NCBI RefSeq assembly: GCF_014863355.1
Contig: NZ_JACZEP010000001.1
Location: 1,364,001 to 1,428,000 of the forward strand
Length of the DNA: 64,000 nucleotides
From: Aminobacter carboxidus
GTDB taxonomy: Bacteria; Pseudomonadota; Alphaproteobacteria; Rhizobiales; Rhizobiaceae
Direction: 5' to 3'
Shown: piece after piece, positions 1 to 18,057 of the stretch
Layout of the letters: the number at the start of each line of letters is the position of its first letter
Position numbering within the stretch: position 1 is the stretch's first letter
The notes under the pieces: generated by a model
Seen by the model: only the letters and a program-made list of their open reading frames with translations
Databases searched by the model: none
Told to the model about the DNA's origin: nothing
Translations under genes and position numbers: made by a program

Positions 1-2145
<2,145 letters not shown>

Positions 2146-2157
2146 GCACTAAAGGCG

Positions 2158-2224
2158 CGCCGCGGGATTTTCCCGCGGCGTCGCCGCTGAGCACGATCCC
2201 CAGGCTTGGGTACTGATCGTGCTC
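2158..2224 (+). other. two consecutive hairpins in the rpoB-rpoC spacer
   Basis: The 180-base spacer holds two clear inverted repeats. The first has perfect 10-base arms at 2158-2167 and 2171-2180 around a TTT loop. The second has perfect 9-base arms at 2189-2197 and 2216-2224, with an inner CCCA/TGGG pair inside its loop. Neither is followed by a T run, so they do not look like intrinsic terminators. They could be mRNA processing or stability structures that tune the rpoB to rpoC ratio; that role is inference. Confidence 0.7.
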
Positions 2225-2325
2225 GTTCGATGAGAATTTTTCGGCGACGGCCGACACAGCAGGCGGGCGCTCTGGCCCGCACAAGATGAAAAGGGGCTTT
2301 CGTGGGCCCCGAAAAGGAGAACGGC

Positions 2326-6522
<4,197 letters not shown>

Positions 6523-6545
6523 GGGCGTCGTACGAAAGAACTGGG

Positions 6546-6569
6546 AAAGGGGGCTTCGGCCCCCTTTTT
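6546..6569 (+). terminator. intrinsic terminator after rpoC
   Basis: A 9-base stem (arms 6546-6554 and 6559-6567) closes on a TTCG tetraloop, and the T run begins within the 3' arm (6565-6569). It lies 23 bases after the rpoC stop and fits the end of the rpoBC transcript. Confidence 0.92.
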
Positions 6570-6655
6570 CATTTGGGTGACACTTCGGCTTCATGTCGCT
6601 GTCAAATGCCGACGCTAGCAATACGGGTTCAACACGCATTGCAGGTGACCGCACC

Positions 6656-7750
6656 ATGAAGTTTGTTCTCTCCACTATCGCTGCAGGTCTGGCTTCGTCG
6701 GTGATCAGCGCCCATGCGCAGGATCCCGCGCCGTTCAAGGCGACGCTGCTCGGCCAGGTCGTCTTGCCGACCGGACTGAAGATTGCGGGAACCGAGTTCG
6801 GCGGCATCTCCGGCCTCGACTTTGATGCGGCCAGCGGGCTGTTCTACGCCATTTCGGATGACCGCTCGGAACGTGCGCCGGCGCGGCTTTACACGCTCAA
6901 GCTCGCGATCGACGGCAAGGGCGTTCACGGCGTCGACATCGTTTCGAGCGCAGAATTGCGCAACGCCGAAGGTGCTGCCTTCGCCAAGAAGGACATCGAC
7001 CCGGAGTCGATCCGTTTCGACTCTGCGGCAAACCGCATCTTTTGGTCGAGCGAGGGTGATGCTGCTGGCCGGCCGGCGATCTATGAAGCCAAACCCGACG
7101 GCAGCCACGTCAGGAGCTTCGCCATTCCCGAGGCCTATCTGCCCAATGCCGACAAGACGCGCGGTGTGCGCGGCAACCTGTCGTTCGAAAGCCTCGACAT
7201 TTCACCCGACGGCAAGACCCTTTGGGCGGGAACCGAAAACGCGCTGGCGCAGGACGGCGACAAGGCGACGCTGGAGGCTGGCAGCCCATCGCGCGTCATT
7301 GGCTTCGACATCGCCAGCGGCACTGTCGCTGCCGAACACGTCTATGACAACGGGCCGATCTTCACCAAGGCGACCCAGGACCCGTATTACAATGACAACG
7401 GCCTCTCCGAATTCCTGCTCTTTGGCCCCGACGAGCTTCTGACGATCGAACGTGCTTTCGCGCTTGGCATCGGCAGCGAGATCAACTTCTATCTGGCCAG
7501 TTTCTCCGGTGCGACCGACGTCAAGGATGTTGCCTCGATCAAGGACGTTACGGCAAAGCCGATGTCGAAGCGCAAGGTGCTGAAGATCGGCGAGGGTGAT
7601 TTCGGGCTCGACATTGACAACATCGAGTCGGTGACGTGGGGCCCCGAAATAGACGGCCGGCGCACGTTGGTCATTGCCTCCGACAACAACTTCAACCCGG
7701 AGCAGTTCACGCAATTCGTCGTGCTGAAACTTGACGCCGCCACGAATTGA
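6656..7750 (+). CDS. secreted esterase-like activity of phytase family protein
   Basis: The 364-residue product starts at ATG 6656; the frame is open further upstream, but only this start gives a signal peptide (MKFVLSTIAAGLASSVISAHAQ, cleavage expected after AHA). The mature protein is rich in Asp and Gly and has beta-propeller-like repeats (GGISGLDFDAASGLFYAISDDR near the N-terminus; NDNGLSEFLLFGPDELLTIER further on), which matches the family called esterase-like activity of phytase. The substrate is unknown; an organophosphate or lipid ester is possible. It stands alone between the rpoC terminator and a hairpin of its own, so it is probably a single-gene transcript. Confidence 0.82.
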   Translation: MKFVLSTIAAGLASSVISAHAQDPAPFKATLLGQVVLPTGLKIAGTEFGGISGLDFDAASGLFYAISDDRSERAPARLYTLKLAIDGKGVHGVDIVSSAELRNAEGAAFAKKDIDPESIRFDSAANRIFWSSEGDAAGRPAIYEAKPDGSHVRSFAIPEAYLPNADKTRGVRGNLSFESLDISPDGKTLWAGTENALAQDGDKATLEAGSPSRVIGFDIASGTVAAEHVYDNGPIFTKATQDPYYNDNGLSEFLLFGPDELLTIERAFALGIGSEINFYLASFSGATDVKDVASIKDVTAKPMSKRKVLKIGEGDFGLDIDNIESVTWGPEIDGRRTLVIASDNNFNPEQFTQFVVLKLDAATN

Positions 7751-7799
7751 TCTGGCCGCGGCGCTGTTGGCCGCAAAATGCATGGTCCCATGTAGCAAA

Positions 7800-7830
7800 G
7801 CCGCCGGAGCGATCCGGCGGCATTTCTTTG
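7800..7830 (+). terminator. probable terminator after the phytase-like gene
   Basis: A perfect 9-base GC-rich stem (7800-7808 with 7813-7821) has a GCGA loop and is followed by ATTTCTTTG. The T run is imperfect but the position, 50 bases past the stop, fits. Confidence 0.75.
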
Positions 7831-7905
7831 CGATGCCGTGGCCTGGCGCGGGTTTGGCGGGTCTGCACCGCTTTCCGCAAGGTAAGTCTAATGTATTTGC
7901 GCCGT

Positions 7906-7934
7906 TTGACATCGTGAACTTACGAAAATAGCCT
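7906..7934 (+). promoter_or_regulatory. possible promoter of the APC permease gene
   Basis: A perfect TTGACA at 7906-7911 is followed after 17 bases by TAGCCT at 7929-7934, which is only a weak -10. The permease start codon is 38 bases further on. Confidence 0.3.
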
Positions 7935-7971
7935 TCTGCTTGAAGTGCATCAGCCTTGAGAGGAGTGCCCG

Positions 7972-9393
7972 ATGACCGACGTCCCCTCCGATGCGAAAGG
8001 ACAGGGGGTATCGGTAGAGCCGAGCCTCCATCGCGTGATGGGCCCCTGGCTGCTTTTGCTCTTCATCGTCGGTGATATTCTCGGCACCGGCATCTACGCG
8101 CTGACGGGTCAAGTGGCCAAGCAGGTCGGCGGCGTGGTCTGGCTACCGTTTCTCGTCGCCTTCATCGTCGCTGTCATCACCGCCTTCAGCTATCTCGAAC
8201 TGGTCACCAAATATCCAAAGGCCGCCGGTGCCGCCCTTTACGCTCACAAGGCGTTCGGCATCCATTTCATCACCTTCATCGTCGCTTTCGCAGTGATGTG
8301 CTCGGGCATCACCTCGGCGTCGACGGCCTCGCGCGCCTTTGCCGCCAATCTGTCGGGCGCGTTCGATCTCGGCCTCAGCGGGACCTACGGCATCACGCTC
8401 ATCGGCCTGGCGTTCATGGCGGTTGTCGCTGCAGTGAACTTCCGCGGTGTCGGCGAAAGCGTCAAAGCCAATGTCGTACTGACCTGCGTCGAGTTCACCG
8501 GCCTGATGATCATCATTGTCATCGGTCTGTGGGCTATTGGAGCAGGTGAGGGCGATGTCTCCAGGGTGATGGAGTTCCACTCGGCGCCGGACCGCAGCGC
8601 CTTCTGGTCGGTGATCGCGGCAACCACGCTTGCGTTCTTCGCCATGGTCGGCTTCGAGGATTCGGTCAACATGGCCGAGGAGTGCAAGGACCCGACGCGC
8701 ATCTTCCCGAAAGTGCTGCTGACCGGCTTGCTGATCACCGGCGTCATCTATGTGCTGGTGTCGATCTCTGCGATCACACTGGTGCCACCGGAACAGCTGG
8801 GCGAGGGCGAGACGCCGCTGCTCAAGGTGGTCCAGGCCGGCGCTCCCAACTTCCCGGTCGAGATCTTCGGTTTCATCACCATGTTCGCGGTCGCCAACAG
8901 CGCGCTCATCAACATGTTGATGGCGAGCCGGCTGGTCTATGGCATGAGCCGCGAACGCGTGTTGCCGGAAGTGCTCGGCAAGGTTCACGCCTCGCGTCGC
9001 ACGCCCTACATCGCGATCGGCTTCACCACCTTGCTCGCTTTCGCGCTGATCAGCTTCGTTGGCGAGGTTCCGGCACTGGGAGGCACAACGGCGCTGCTGC
9101 TGCTGTGCGTGTTCACCGTGGTCAACATTGCCGTGCTGGTGTTGCGCAAGGATACTGTCGGCCACGGTCACTTCCGGACGCCGACGCTGCTGCCGATCGT
9201 GGGGGCCGTGGCTTGCGCCTTCTTCGCCGGACCGTGGACCGGGCGCGATCCTGTTCAATACAAGATCGCCGGTATCCTGATCGGCATCGGGGTGCTGTTG
9301 TGGTTCGTGACCGTGCTGGTCAACCGCGCCACCGGGCAGAAGCCCGCCGAACCTGAGATGGCTGACATTGGCGGGGCAGGGCCGGTGAACTGA
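7972..9393 (+). CDS. APC-family amino acid permease
   Basis: The 473-residue product is dominated by about 12 hydrophobic segments. Near its N-terminus is the first-helix glycine motif of the amino acid-polyamine-organocation superfamily (IVGDILGTGIYALTG, about residues 32-46), where the substrate carboxylate is bound. A second family signature, the ATTLAFFAMVGFEDSVNMAEE stretch, sits near residue 225. GAGAGG-like purines lie just upstream of the ATG. It likely imports an amino acid across the inner membrane, but the specific substrate cannot be read. It is not in an obvious operon. Confidence 0.88.
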   Translation: MTDVPSDAKGQGVSVEPSLHRVMGPWLLLLFIVGDILGTGIYALTGQVAKQVGGVVWLPFLVAFIVAVITAFSYLELVTKYPKAAGAALYAHKAFGIHFITFIVAFAVMCSGITSASTASRAFAANLSGAFDLGLSGTYGITLIGLAFMAVVAAVNFRGVGESVKANVVLTCVEFTGLMIIIVIGLWAIGAGEGDVSRVMEFHSAPDRSAFWSVIAATTLAFFAMVGFEDSVNMAEECKDPTRIFPKVLLTGLLITGVIYVLVSISAITLVPPEQLGEGETPLLKVVQAGAPNFPVEIFGFITMFAVANSALINMLMASRLVYGMSRERVLPEVLGKVHASRRTPYIAIGFTTLLAFALISFVGEVPALGGTTALLLLCVFTVVNIAVLVLRKDTVGHGHFRTPTLLPIVGAVACAFFAGPWTGRDPVQYKIAGILIGIGVLLWFVTVLVNRATGQKPAEPEMADIGGAGPVN

Positions 9394-9421
9394 ACGCAGT
9401 GCATCCGGATGGGATGCGGGG

Positions 9422-9703
9422 TCAGAACGGCTCGTTGAAGGTAACGATCGAGACTTCGCCTTCGAGCGCACCTTGGTAGGCGGAGATGTGCGGCTCGTCG
9501 TCAGGTTCGCCCTGCATGTCGCCGATCTGGTCGAGCTCGGCTTCGGCGTAACCTTCCTTGGCCAGCGCGTCGAGCGCCATGCGAACGGCGGTATCGTCGT
9601 CTGGTGCGACGAGCATGATATGCGCGCCTTCGGGCTTGCCGCCCTTCTTGCGCCAGACTCGGCCGGTGATGATCGTCACTGGCCGTTCGTCGTTGTCGTT
9701 CAT
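9422..9703 (-). CDS. conserved small hypothetical protein
   Basis: A 93-residue, strongly acidic protein (for example DDDTAVRMALDALAKEGYAEAELDQIGDMQGEPDDE) with no signal peptide or membrane segment. Codon use matches the flanking genes. It converges on the permease gene with only 28 bases between stop codons, where a short GCATCC/GGATGC hairpin could serve both. I do not recognise a family. Confidence 0.65.
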   Translation of the reverse strand: MNDNDERPVTIITGRVWRKKGGKPEGAHIMLVAPDDDTAVRMALDALAKEGYAEAELDQIGDMQGEPDDEPHISAYQGALEGEVSIVTFNEPF

Positions 9704-9901
9704 GATGATTCCCTGCAGTTAGATTCGTTTGAGGGGGGATTCGCCCCGGTTTCAACGATTTTCGCATGAAGAGCGGATGCGAGACAGGCCAAACAGTGTC
9801 ACAAATCGGCGTTGGTACTATGTTGCGGCGCAATAAAGTTGCTCTAAGCCTCTTAGACCGCCCGAAGCCCCGGTTTCGTTAAGGTTTTTAAGGGGACGGG
9901 C

Positions 9902-9930
9902 TTGACGGTTCGCGGTCATGCGAGTAGATA
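9902..9930 (+). promoter_or_regulatory. promoter of the ribosomal protein cluster
   Basis: TTGACG (9902-9907) and TAGATA (9925-9930) are separated by exactly 17 bases, and the -35 is preceded by C to give CTTGACG, the form often seen at strong alphaproteobacterial stable-RNA and ribosomal promoters. It lies in a 475-base non-coding stretch (9704-10178) upstream of rpsL and implies an untranslated leader of about 240 bases. I see no other gene in that stretch. Confidence 0.6.
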
Positions 9931-10178
9931 CCGCCTCGTCTGAGCCGATGTGAGGTTGGCTTTTCCGAAGCGACATGCTTTGGAGTTCACCTCAAACAGG
10001 GTTCGTTTTTTACGAGCGAGAAGACATTTCCGGCGTGCATGAAGCGGATTCGCTTCCTCTGCCTTTGTTCGGGCAAGACCGCAAGTCGCGGTTTGGGGCC
10101 CGAATTCGCGTATGGATTTTGCGCTTGAAGCCGCCCCGAACGGGCTTGAGACACGGAATTGAGAGACAAGAGGGTTTA

Positions 10179-10550
10179 ATGCCTACCGTCAACCAGCTGA
10201 TCCGCAAGCCGCGCATTGCGCCGGTGAAGCGCAACAAGGTTCCGGCCATGCAGGCCAACCCGCAGAAGCGGGGCGTTTGCACGCGCGTCTACACGACGAC
10301 GCCGAAGAAGCCGAACTCGGCTCTGCGTAAGGTCGCGAAGATCCGCCTGACCAACGGTTTTGAAGTCATCGGTTACATCCCCGGCGAAGGTCACAACCTT
10401 CAGGAGCACTCCGTGGTTATGATCCGCGGCGGCCGTGTGAAGGATCTTCCGGGTGTGCGTTATCACATCATCCGCGGCGTGCTCGACACGCAGGGCGTGA
10501 AGAACCGCAAGCAGCGCCGTTCGAAGTACGGTGCGAAGCGTCCGAAGTAA
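10179..10550 (+). CDS. rpsL: 30S ribosomal protein S12
   Basis: The product has 123 residues. The start is the ATG at 10179, preceded by GAGGG; the frame is open upstream but only this start gives [11 protein letters not shown]12 sits at the decoding centre. Lysines 43 and 88, the classical streptomycin-resistance positions, are both wild type ([10 protein letters not shown] and GGRVKDLPG). It is the first gene of the str operon and follows the long leader. Confidence 0.98.
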   Translation: MPTVNQLIRKPRIAPVKRNKVPAMQANPQKRGVCTRVYTTTPKKPNSALRKVAKIRLTNGFEVIGYIPGEGHNLQEHSVVMIRGGRVKDLPGVRYHIIRGVLDTQGVKNRKQRRSKYGAKRPK

Positions 10551-10615
10551 TTCGGGTTCTGCAATTTAGGCGCTGCGCGAGGTTCTCCGCGTAATAGAGC
10601 GTCGGCCAAGTTTGA

Positions 10616-11098
<483 letters not shown>

Positions 11099-11130
11099 TA
11101 GCGCGACCGAACGACTGAGAGGCACCTCCC

Positions 11131-13221
11131 ATGGCCCGCGAATACAAGATCGAAGACTACCGCAATTTCGGTATCATGGCGCATATCGACGCCGGCAAGA
11201 CCACGACCACCGAGCGCATCCTTTATTACACGGGCAAGTCGCACAAGATCGGCGAAGTCCATGACGGCGCTGCCACCATGGACTGGATGGAGCAGGAGCA
11301 GGAACGCGGCATCACGATCACGTCCGCTGCGACCACGACTTTCTGGAAGGGCCGTGACGGCCAGCAGCGCCGCTTCAACATCATCGACACCCCCGGCCAC
11401 GTCGACTTCACCATTGAAGTCGAGCGTTCGCTGCGCGTTCTCGACGGCGCCATCGCGCTGCTCGATGCCAACGCCGGTGTCGAACCGCAGACCGAGACCG
11501 TGTGGCGTCAGGCGGACAAGTATCATGTCCCGCGCATGATCTTCTGCAACAAGATGGACAAGATCGGGGCCGACTTCTATCGCTCGTACGATATGATCAA
11601 GTCGCGCCTCGGCGCCACTGCCGTTGCCGTCCAGCTGCCGATTGGCGCTGAATCGGAGTTCAAGGGCGTTGTCGATCTGATCGAGATGAACGCGCTGGTT
11701 TGGCGCGACGAGAGCCTGGGCGCTGCCTGGGACGTCGTCGAGATCCCGGACGACCTCAAGGAAAAGGCCGCCGAGTTCCGCGACAAGATGATCGAGTCCG
11801 CCGTCGAAATGGACGAGACGGCTCTTGAGAACTACCTCGAAGGCAAGATGCCGACGAACGACGAACTGCGTGCGCTGATCCGCAAGGGCACCATCGCCGT
11901 CAAGTTCTTCCCGATGTTCTGTGGCTCGGCCTTCAAGAACAAGGGCGTGCAGCCGCTTCTCGACGGCGTCGTTGAGTTCCTGCCGTCGCCGCTCGATGTT
12001 CCTGCGATCAAGGGCATCGATGCCAAGACCGAAGCCGAGATCGAGCGTCATGCCGACGACAGCGAACCGCTGTCGATGCTGGCCTTCAAGATCATGAACG
12101 ATCCGTTTGTCGGTTCGCTGACCTTCTGCCGCATCTACTCGGGCAAGGTGGTCAAGGGCGCTTCGCTCGAAAACACCGTCAAGGGCAAGAAAGAGCGTCT
12201 CGGCCGTATGCTGCAGATGCACTCGAACTCGCGCTCCGACATCGAAGAGGCTTTCGCTGGCGACATCGTCGCTCTGGCCGGCCTCAAGGAAACGACCACC
12301 GGCGACACGCTCTGCGATCCGCTGCACCCGGTCATCCTCGAGCGCATGGAATTCCCCGAGCCGGTCATCCAGATCGCCATCGAGCCGAAGACCAAGGGCG
12401 ACCAGGAAAAGATGGGCCTCGCGCTCAACCGCCTGGCTGCTGAAGATCCTTCGTTCCGCGTCAAGTCGGATGAAGAGTCGGGTCAGACCATCATCTCCGG
12501 CATGGGCGAGCTGCATCTCGACATCATCGTCGACCGCATGCGTCGCGAGTTCAAGGTCGAGGCGAACGTCGGCGCTCCGCAGGTTGCGTATCGCGAGACG
12601 ATCACCCGCACCCACGAGCAGGACTACACCCATAAGAAGCAGTCGGGTGGTACCGGTCAGTTCGCACGCATCAAGATCGTGTTCGAACCGAACCCCGAGG
12701 GCGAAGAGTTCGTGTTCGAATCGAAGATCGTTGGTGGCGCGGTTCCGAAGGAATACATCCCCGGCGTCGACAAGGGTCTCCGCAGCGTTCTGTCTTCGGG
12801 TCCGTTCGCGGGCTTCCCGATGATCGGCGTCAAGGCGACGCTGATCGACGGCGCTTACCACGATGTCGACTCCTCGGTACTGGCCTTCGAAATCGCCGGT
12901 CGCGCCGCCCTTCGCGAAGCCGCTCCGAAGCTGGGTGTCCAGCTGCTCGAGCCGATCATGAAGGTCGAAGTCGTGACGCCGGAAGACTATGTCGGCAACG
13001 TCATTGGCGACTTGAACAGCCGTCGTGGCCAGATCCAGGGCCAGGAAAGCCGCGGTATTGCCGTCGTCGTCAACGCGATGGTGCCGCTGGCCAACATGTT
13101 CAAGTACGTGGACAGCTTGCGCTCGATGTCACAGGGCCGCGCCCAGTACACGATGCAGTTCGACCACTACGAGGCGGTCCCGACCGCGGTTGCTCAGGAA
13201 GTTCAAAAGAAATACGCGTAA
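11131..13221 (+). CDS. fusA: elongation factor G
   Basis: The 696-residue GTPase drives translocation on the ribosome. The P-loop AHIDAGKTT is at residues 17-25, the G3 motif DTPGH and the G4 motif NKMDK follow, and domains II to V are complete. Length is normal for the family. GAGAGGC precedes the start. Confidence 0.98.
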   Translation: MAREYKIEDYRNFGIMAHIDAGKTTTTERILYYTGKSHKIGEVHDGAATMDWMEQEQERGITITSAATTTFWKGRDGQQRRFNIIDTPGHVDFTIEVERSLRVLDGAIALLDANAGVEPQTETVWRQADKYHVPRMIFCNKMDKIGADFYRSYDMIKSRLGATAVAVQLPIGAESEFKGVVDLIEMNALVWRDESLGAAWDVVEIPDDLKEKAAEFRDKMIESAVEMDETALENYLEGKMPTNDELRALIRKGTIAVKFFPMFCGSAFKNKGVQPLLDGVVEFLPSPLDVPAIKGIDAKTEAEIERHADDSEPLSMLAFKIMNDPFVGSLTFCRIYSGKVVKGASLENTVKGKKERLGRMLQMHSNSRSDIEEAFAGDIVALAGLKETTTGDTLCDPLHPVILERMEFPEPVIQIAIEPKTKGDQEKMGLALNRLAAEDPSFRVKSDEESGQTIISGMGELHLDIIVDRMRREFKVEANVGAPQVAYRETITRTHEQDYTHKKQSGGTGQFARIKIVFEPNPEGEEFVFESKIVGGAVPKEYIPGVDKGLRSVLSSGPFAGFPMIGVKATLIDGAYHDVDSSVLAFEIAGRAALREAAPKLGVQLLEPIMKVEVVTPEDYVGNVIGDLNSRRGQIQGQESRGIAVVVNAMVPLANMFKYVDSLRSMSQGRAQYTMQFDHYEAVPTAVAQEVQKKYA

Positions 13222-13288
13222 TTCCAACGAATTGCAGCGTTTTATTAATTCAACGCCCTTATCGGGCTAGCAAGAATGGAGACCTCAC

Positions 13289-14464
<1,176 letters not shown>

Positions 14465-14482
14465 TCCGAATTAACGATCTGT

Positions 14483-14504
14483 CGCGGGCGGGAATACGCC
14501 CGCG
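14483..14504 (+). other. hairpin between tuf and rpsJ
   Basis: Perfect 8-base GC-only arms (14483-14490 and 14497-14504) surround a 6-base loop at the junction of the str and S10 groups. There is no T run, so read-through is expected; it may mark an RNA processing or stabilising point. Confidence 0.55.
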
Positions 14505-14528
14505 CCGCGCCAGAACAAGGAAGTGACC

Positions 14529-14837
14529 ATGAACGGACAGAATATCCGCATCCGCCTCAAGGCGTTTGACCACCGGGTTCTCGACGCTTCGACGCGTGAG
14601 ATCGTGTCGACCGCGAAGCGCACCGGCGCCAATGTTCGCGGCCCGATCCCGCTGCCGACGCGGATCGAGAAGTTCACGGTGAACCGCTCGCCGCACGTCG
14701 ACAAGAAGAGCCGCGAGCAGTTCGAAATGCGCACGCACAAGCGTCTGCTGGACATCGTCGACCCGACCCCGCAGACCGTTGATGCGCTGATGAAGCTCGA
14801 CCTCGCAGCAGGCGTCGACGTCGAAATCAAGCTCTAA
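14529..14837 (+). CDS. rpsJ: 30S ribosomal protein S10
   Basis: 102 residues starting [15 protein letters not shown]. An in-frame GTG two codons upstream is possible, but ATG 14529 gives the family length and has AAGGAAGTG before it. S10 is a head protein and the transcription antitermination partner NusE. It opens the S10 gene group. Confidence 0.97.
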   Translation: MNGQNIRIRLKAFDHRVLDASTREIVSTAKRTGANVRGPIPLPTRIEKFTVNRSPHVDKKSREQFEMRTHKRLLDIVDPTPQTVDALMKLDLAAGVDVEIKL

Positions 14838-14895
14838 GAGCTAACATGAGCCGCGCGAGCAGATCCAAACGGCTCCTCTGAAGGAAAACGAACCG

Positions 14896-15606
14896 ATGCG
14901 TTCAGGTGTAATTGCACAGAAGGTGGGAATGACCCGCGTCTATAATGACGCTGGCGAACACGTTCCCGTCACCGTTCTCCGCATGGAGAACTGCCAGGTG
15001 GTGGCACAGCTGACCAAAGAGAAGAATGGCTACACCGCCGTTCAGCTCGGCGTTGGCCTGGCCAAGGTCAAGAATACGACGAAGGCGTTGCGCGGTCACT
15101 TCGCTGCCGCTTCCGTCGAGCCGAAGTCGAAGGTTGCTGAGTTCCGCGTCTCCGCCGACAACATGCTGGATGTCGGCTCCGAGATCACCGTCGAGCATTT
15201 CGTCCCCGGCCAGAAGGTCGACGTGACGGGCACGACGATCGGTAAGGGCTTCCAGGGCGTCATCAAGCGTCACCACTTCGGTGGTGGTCGTGCGACCCAC
15301 GGTAACTCGGTTTCGCACCGTACCCACGGTTCGACTGGTCAGCGCCAGGATCCGGGCAAGGTGTTCAAGGGCAAGAAGATGGCCGGACACATGGGCGACG
15401 TTCGCGTCACGACCCAGAATGTCGAGGTTGTTTCGACCGACACCGATCGTGGTCTCATCCTGATCCGCGGTGCGGTTCCGGGTTCGAAGGGTGCATGGAT
15501 CCTGGTTCGCGACGCCGCAAAGGTTGCGCTTCCTGAGAACGCGCCGAAGCCGGCCGCGATCCGCGCTGCCAGCAACAAGGCTGCGGCCAATGAGGGAGCG
15601 GAATAA
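14896..15606 (+). CDS. rplC: 50S ribosomal protein L3
   Basis: 236 residues, starting [16 protein letters not shown]. The central segment [17 protein letters not shown] reaches the peptidyl-transferase region and contains the glutamine (TGQRQDPGK) methylated in many bacteria. The C-terminal tail is Ala/Lys rich. Its stop overlaps the rplD start by one base (TAATG). Confidence 0.98.
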   Translation: MRSGVIAQKVGMTRVYNDAGEHVPVTVLRMENCQVVAQLTKEKNGYTAVQLGVGLAKVKNTTKALRGHFAAASVEPKSKVAEFRVSADNMLDVGSEITVEHFVPGQKVDVTGTTIGKGFQGVIKRHHFGGGRATHGNSVSHRTHGSTGQRQDPGKVFKGKKMAGHMGDVRVTTQNVEVVSTDTDRGLILIRGAVPGSKGAWILVRDAAKVALPENAPKPAAIRAASNKAAANEGAE

Positions 15607-16226
15607 TGGACCTCAAGATTACAACCCTCGCAGGCAAAGATGCCGGCAAGGTTGAGCTCTCGGAAGAGATTTTCGGCCTGGACCCGCGCGAAGACGTTCT
15701 CCAGCGCGTCGTGCGCTGGCAGCTCGCCAAGAAGCAGCAGGGCACGCACAAGGCCAAGGGTCGCGCAGAAATCGCACGCACCGGCGCCAAGATGTACAAG
15801 CAGAAGGGGACGGGCCGCGCTCGTCACCATTCGGCACGCGCTCCGCAGTTCCGCGGCGGCGGCAAGGCCCACGGCCCGGTCGTTCGCAGCCACGAGCATG
15901 ATCTTCCTAAGAAGGTCCGCGCTCTCGGTCTGAAGCACGCCCTGTCGGCCAAGGCCAAGGCATCGAACCTGATCATCGTCGACGAGCTGACGCTCGCCGA
16001 GGGCAAGACCAAGGCGTTGCTCGCGAATTTCGCGACGCTGGGCCTGACCAACGCCCTGGTGATCGGCGGCGCCGAGCTTGACGTCAACTTCAAGCGCGCA
16101 GCGACCAACATCCCGAACATCGATGTCCTGCCGATCCAGGGCATCAACGTTTACGACATTCTGCGCCGCGGCACGCTGGTCCTTTCGAAGGCCGCCGTCG
16201 AGGCTCTCGAGGAGCGCTTCAAATGA
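15606..16226 (+). CDS. rplD: 50S ribosomal protein L4
   Basis: 206 residues with the L4 loop that lines the exit tunnel ([20 protein letters not shown]). It is coupled to rplC by a one-base overlap and to rplW by ATGA. In enterobacteria L4 represses the S10 operon through its leader; no such leader hairpin is recognisable upstream of rpsJ here. Confidence 0.98.
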   Translation: MDLKITTLAGKDAGKVELSEEIFGLDPREDVLQRVVRWQLAKKQQGTHKAKGRAEIARTGAKMYKQKGTGRARHHSARAPQFRGGGKAHGPVVRSHEHDLPKKVRALGLKHALSAKAKASNLIIVDELTLAEGKTKALLANFATLGLTNALVIGGAELDVNFKRAATNIPNIDVLPIQGINVYDILRRGTLVLSKAAVEALEERFK

Positions 16227-16516
16227 TGGATCTCCGCCACTATGACGTGATCGTCTCGCCGGCGATCACCGAAAAGTCGACCATGGCTTCTGAAAATAAC
16301 CAGGTCGTCTTCAATGTCGCCAAGAAGGCGAGCAAGCCCGAGATCAAGGCTGCCGTCGAAGCGCTGTTCGGCGTGAAGGTGACTGCTGTGAACACCCTGG
16401 TCCGCAAGGGCAAGGTGAAGCGCTTCCGCGGCACGATCGGCCGCCAGAGCGACGTCAAGAAGGCGGTAGTGACGCTGGCCGACGGCCAGTCGATCGACGT
16501 CGCGACGGGTCTCTGA
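16223..16516 (+). CDS. rplW: 50S ribosomal protein L23
   Basis: 97 residues; two consecutive ATG codons at 16223 and 16226 could start it. It begins (M)[18 protein letters not shown], typical of L23, which forms the docking site for SRP and trigger factor at the exit tunnel. It overlaps the rplD stop. Confidence 0.97.
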   Translation: MMDLRHYDVIVSPAITEKSTMASENNQVVFNVAKKASKPEIKAAVEALFGVKVTAVNTLVRKGKVKRFRGTIGRQSDVKKAVVTLADGQSIDVATGL

Positions 16517-16538
16517 GCTAGGCTGAGAGGACAGGACA

Positions 16539-17372
16539 ATGGCACTTAAGAAATTCAAGCCAGTAACGCCGAGCACGCGCCAGCTGGTCATCGTCGACCG
16601 CTCGGGTCTGCACAAGGGCAAGCCCGTCAAGGGTCTGACCGAAGGCCTGACCAAGTCGGGCGGCCGTAACAACTACGGTCGTATCACGGCTCGCTTCATC
16701 GGCGGCGGTCACAAGCGTTCGTACCGCATCATCGACTTCAAGCGTCGTAAGTTCGACGTCGTCGGTACGGTCGAGCGTCTGGAATACGATCCGAACCGCA
16801 CCGCCTTCATCGCGCTGATCAAGTACGACGACGGCGAGCTGAGCTACATCATTGCTCCGCAGCGTCTGCAGGCTGGCGACAAAATCATCGCTGGTGAGCA
16901 GGTCGACGTGAAGCCAGGCAATGCAATGCCGCTCGCTTCGATGCCGGTCGGCACGATCGTGCACAACATCGAGCTGAAGCCCGGCAAGGGCGGCCAGGTC
17001 GCTCGTTCGGCTGGTGCTTACGCCCAGCTCGTCGGCCGCGACCAGGGCATGGCGATCCTTCGCCTCAACTCGGGTGAACAGCGCGTCGTCAGCGGTCTCT
17101 GCATCGCCACCGTCGGTGCCGTGTCCAACCCGGACCACGGCAACATCAACGACGGCAAGGCAGGCCGCACGGTCTGGCGTGGCAAGCGCCCGCACAACCG
17201 CGGCGTGACCATGAACCCGGTCGACCATCCGCACGGCGGTGGTGAAGGCCGCACCTCGGGCGGACGCCATCCGGTGAGTCCGTGGGGCAAGCCCACCAAG
17301 GGCAAGAAGACGCGGTCCAACAAGGCGACCGACAAGTTCATCCTGCGCTCGCGCCATCAGCGCAAGAGCTAA
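16539..17372 (+). CDS. rplB: 50S ribosomal protein L2
   Basis: 277 residues, full length. The highly conserved C-terminal loop [11 protein letters not shown], with the histidine near the peptidyl-transferase centre, is intact, followed by [26 protein letters not shown] lies before the start. Confidence 0.98.
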   Translation: MALKKFKPVTPSTRQLVIVDRSGLHKGKPVKGLTEGLTKSGGRNNYGRITARFIGGGHKRSYRIIDFKRRKFDVVGTVERLEYDPNRTAFIALIKYDDGELSYIIAPQRLQAGDKIIAGEQVDVKPGNAMPLASMPVGTIVHNIELKPGKGGQVARSAGAYAQLVGRDQGMAILRLNSGEQRVVSGLCIATVGAVSNPDHGNINDGKAGRTVWRGKRPHNRGVTMNPVDHPHGGGEGRTSGGRHPVSPWGKPTKGKKTRSNKATDKFILRSRHQRKS

Positions 17373-17387
17373 GAAGAGGTAACGCCA

Positions 17388-17666
17388 GTGACTCGTTCAG
17401 TCTGGAAAGGCCCGTTCATTGACGGCTATCTGCTCAAGAAGGCAGAGAAGGTTCGTGAAGGTGGTCGCAATGAGGTGATCAAGATGTGGAGCCGTCGCTC
17501 CACCGTCCTGCCGCAGTTTGTCGGCCTCACCTTCGGTGTCTACAACGGCCAGAAGCACGTCCCGGTCTCGGTGAACGAGGACATGGTCGGCCACAAGTTC
17601 GGTGAGTTCGCTCCCACCAGGACCTACTACGGTCACGGCGCGGACAAGAAGGCAAAGAGGAAGTAA
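17388..17666 (+). CDS. rpsS: 30S ribosomal protein S19
   Basis: 92 residues from a GTG start, set by the conserved beginning (M)[17 protein letters not shown] and by GAAGAGGT upstream. S19 binds the 16S head with S13. It is separated from rplV by one base. Confidence 0.97.
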   Translation: MTRSVWKGPFIDGYLLKKAEKVREGGRNEVIKMWSRRSTVLPQFVGLTFGVYNGQKHVPVSVNEDMVGHKFGEFAPTRTYYGHGADKKAKRK

Positions 17667-17667
17667 C

Positions 17668-18057
17668 ATGGGCAAGGCCAAAGCTCCGCGCAGGCTTGCT
17701 GACAACGAGGCACGTGCGGTCCTCCGCACGATCCGGGTCAGCCCGCAGAAGCTCAACCTCGTTGCCGCGCTTATCCGCGGCAAGAAGGTAGCGACCGCGC
17801 TTTCGGATCTGGAATTTTCGCGCAAGCGCATCGCCGGAACGGTTAAAAAGACCCTCGAATCGGCTATCGCCAACGCGGAAAACAATCACGACCTCGATGT
17901 CGATGCACTGGTGGTGGCGGAAGCCTTTGTCGGTAAGTCGATCGTCATGAAGCGTTTCCACGCTCGTGGCCGTGGTCGCGCCAGCCGCATTGAGAAGCCG
18001 TTTTCGCACCTCACGATCGTCGTTCGTGAAGTCGAAGAGAAAGGGGAGGCCGCATAA
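17668..18057 (+). CDS. rplV: 50S ribosomal protein L22
   Basis: 129 residues from ATG 17668 ([18 protein letters not shown]); the open frame extends upstream into rpsS but AAGAGGAAG is positioned for this ATG. The beta-hairpin that reaches into the exit tunnel ([15 protein letters not shown]) is intact. It overlaps rpsC by one base. Confidence 0.97.
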   Translation: MGKAKAPRRLADNEARAVLRTIRVSPQKLNLVAALIRGKKVATALSDLEFSRKRIAGTVKKTLESAIANAENNHDLDVDALVVAEAFVGKSIVMKRFHARGRGRASRIEKPFSHLTIVVREVEEKGEAA

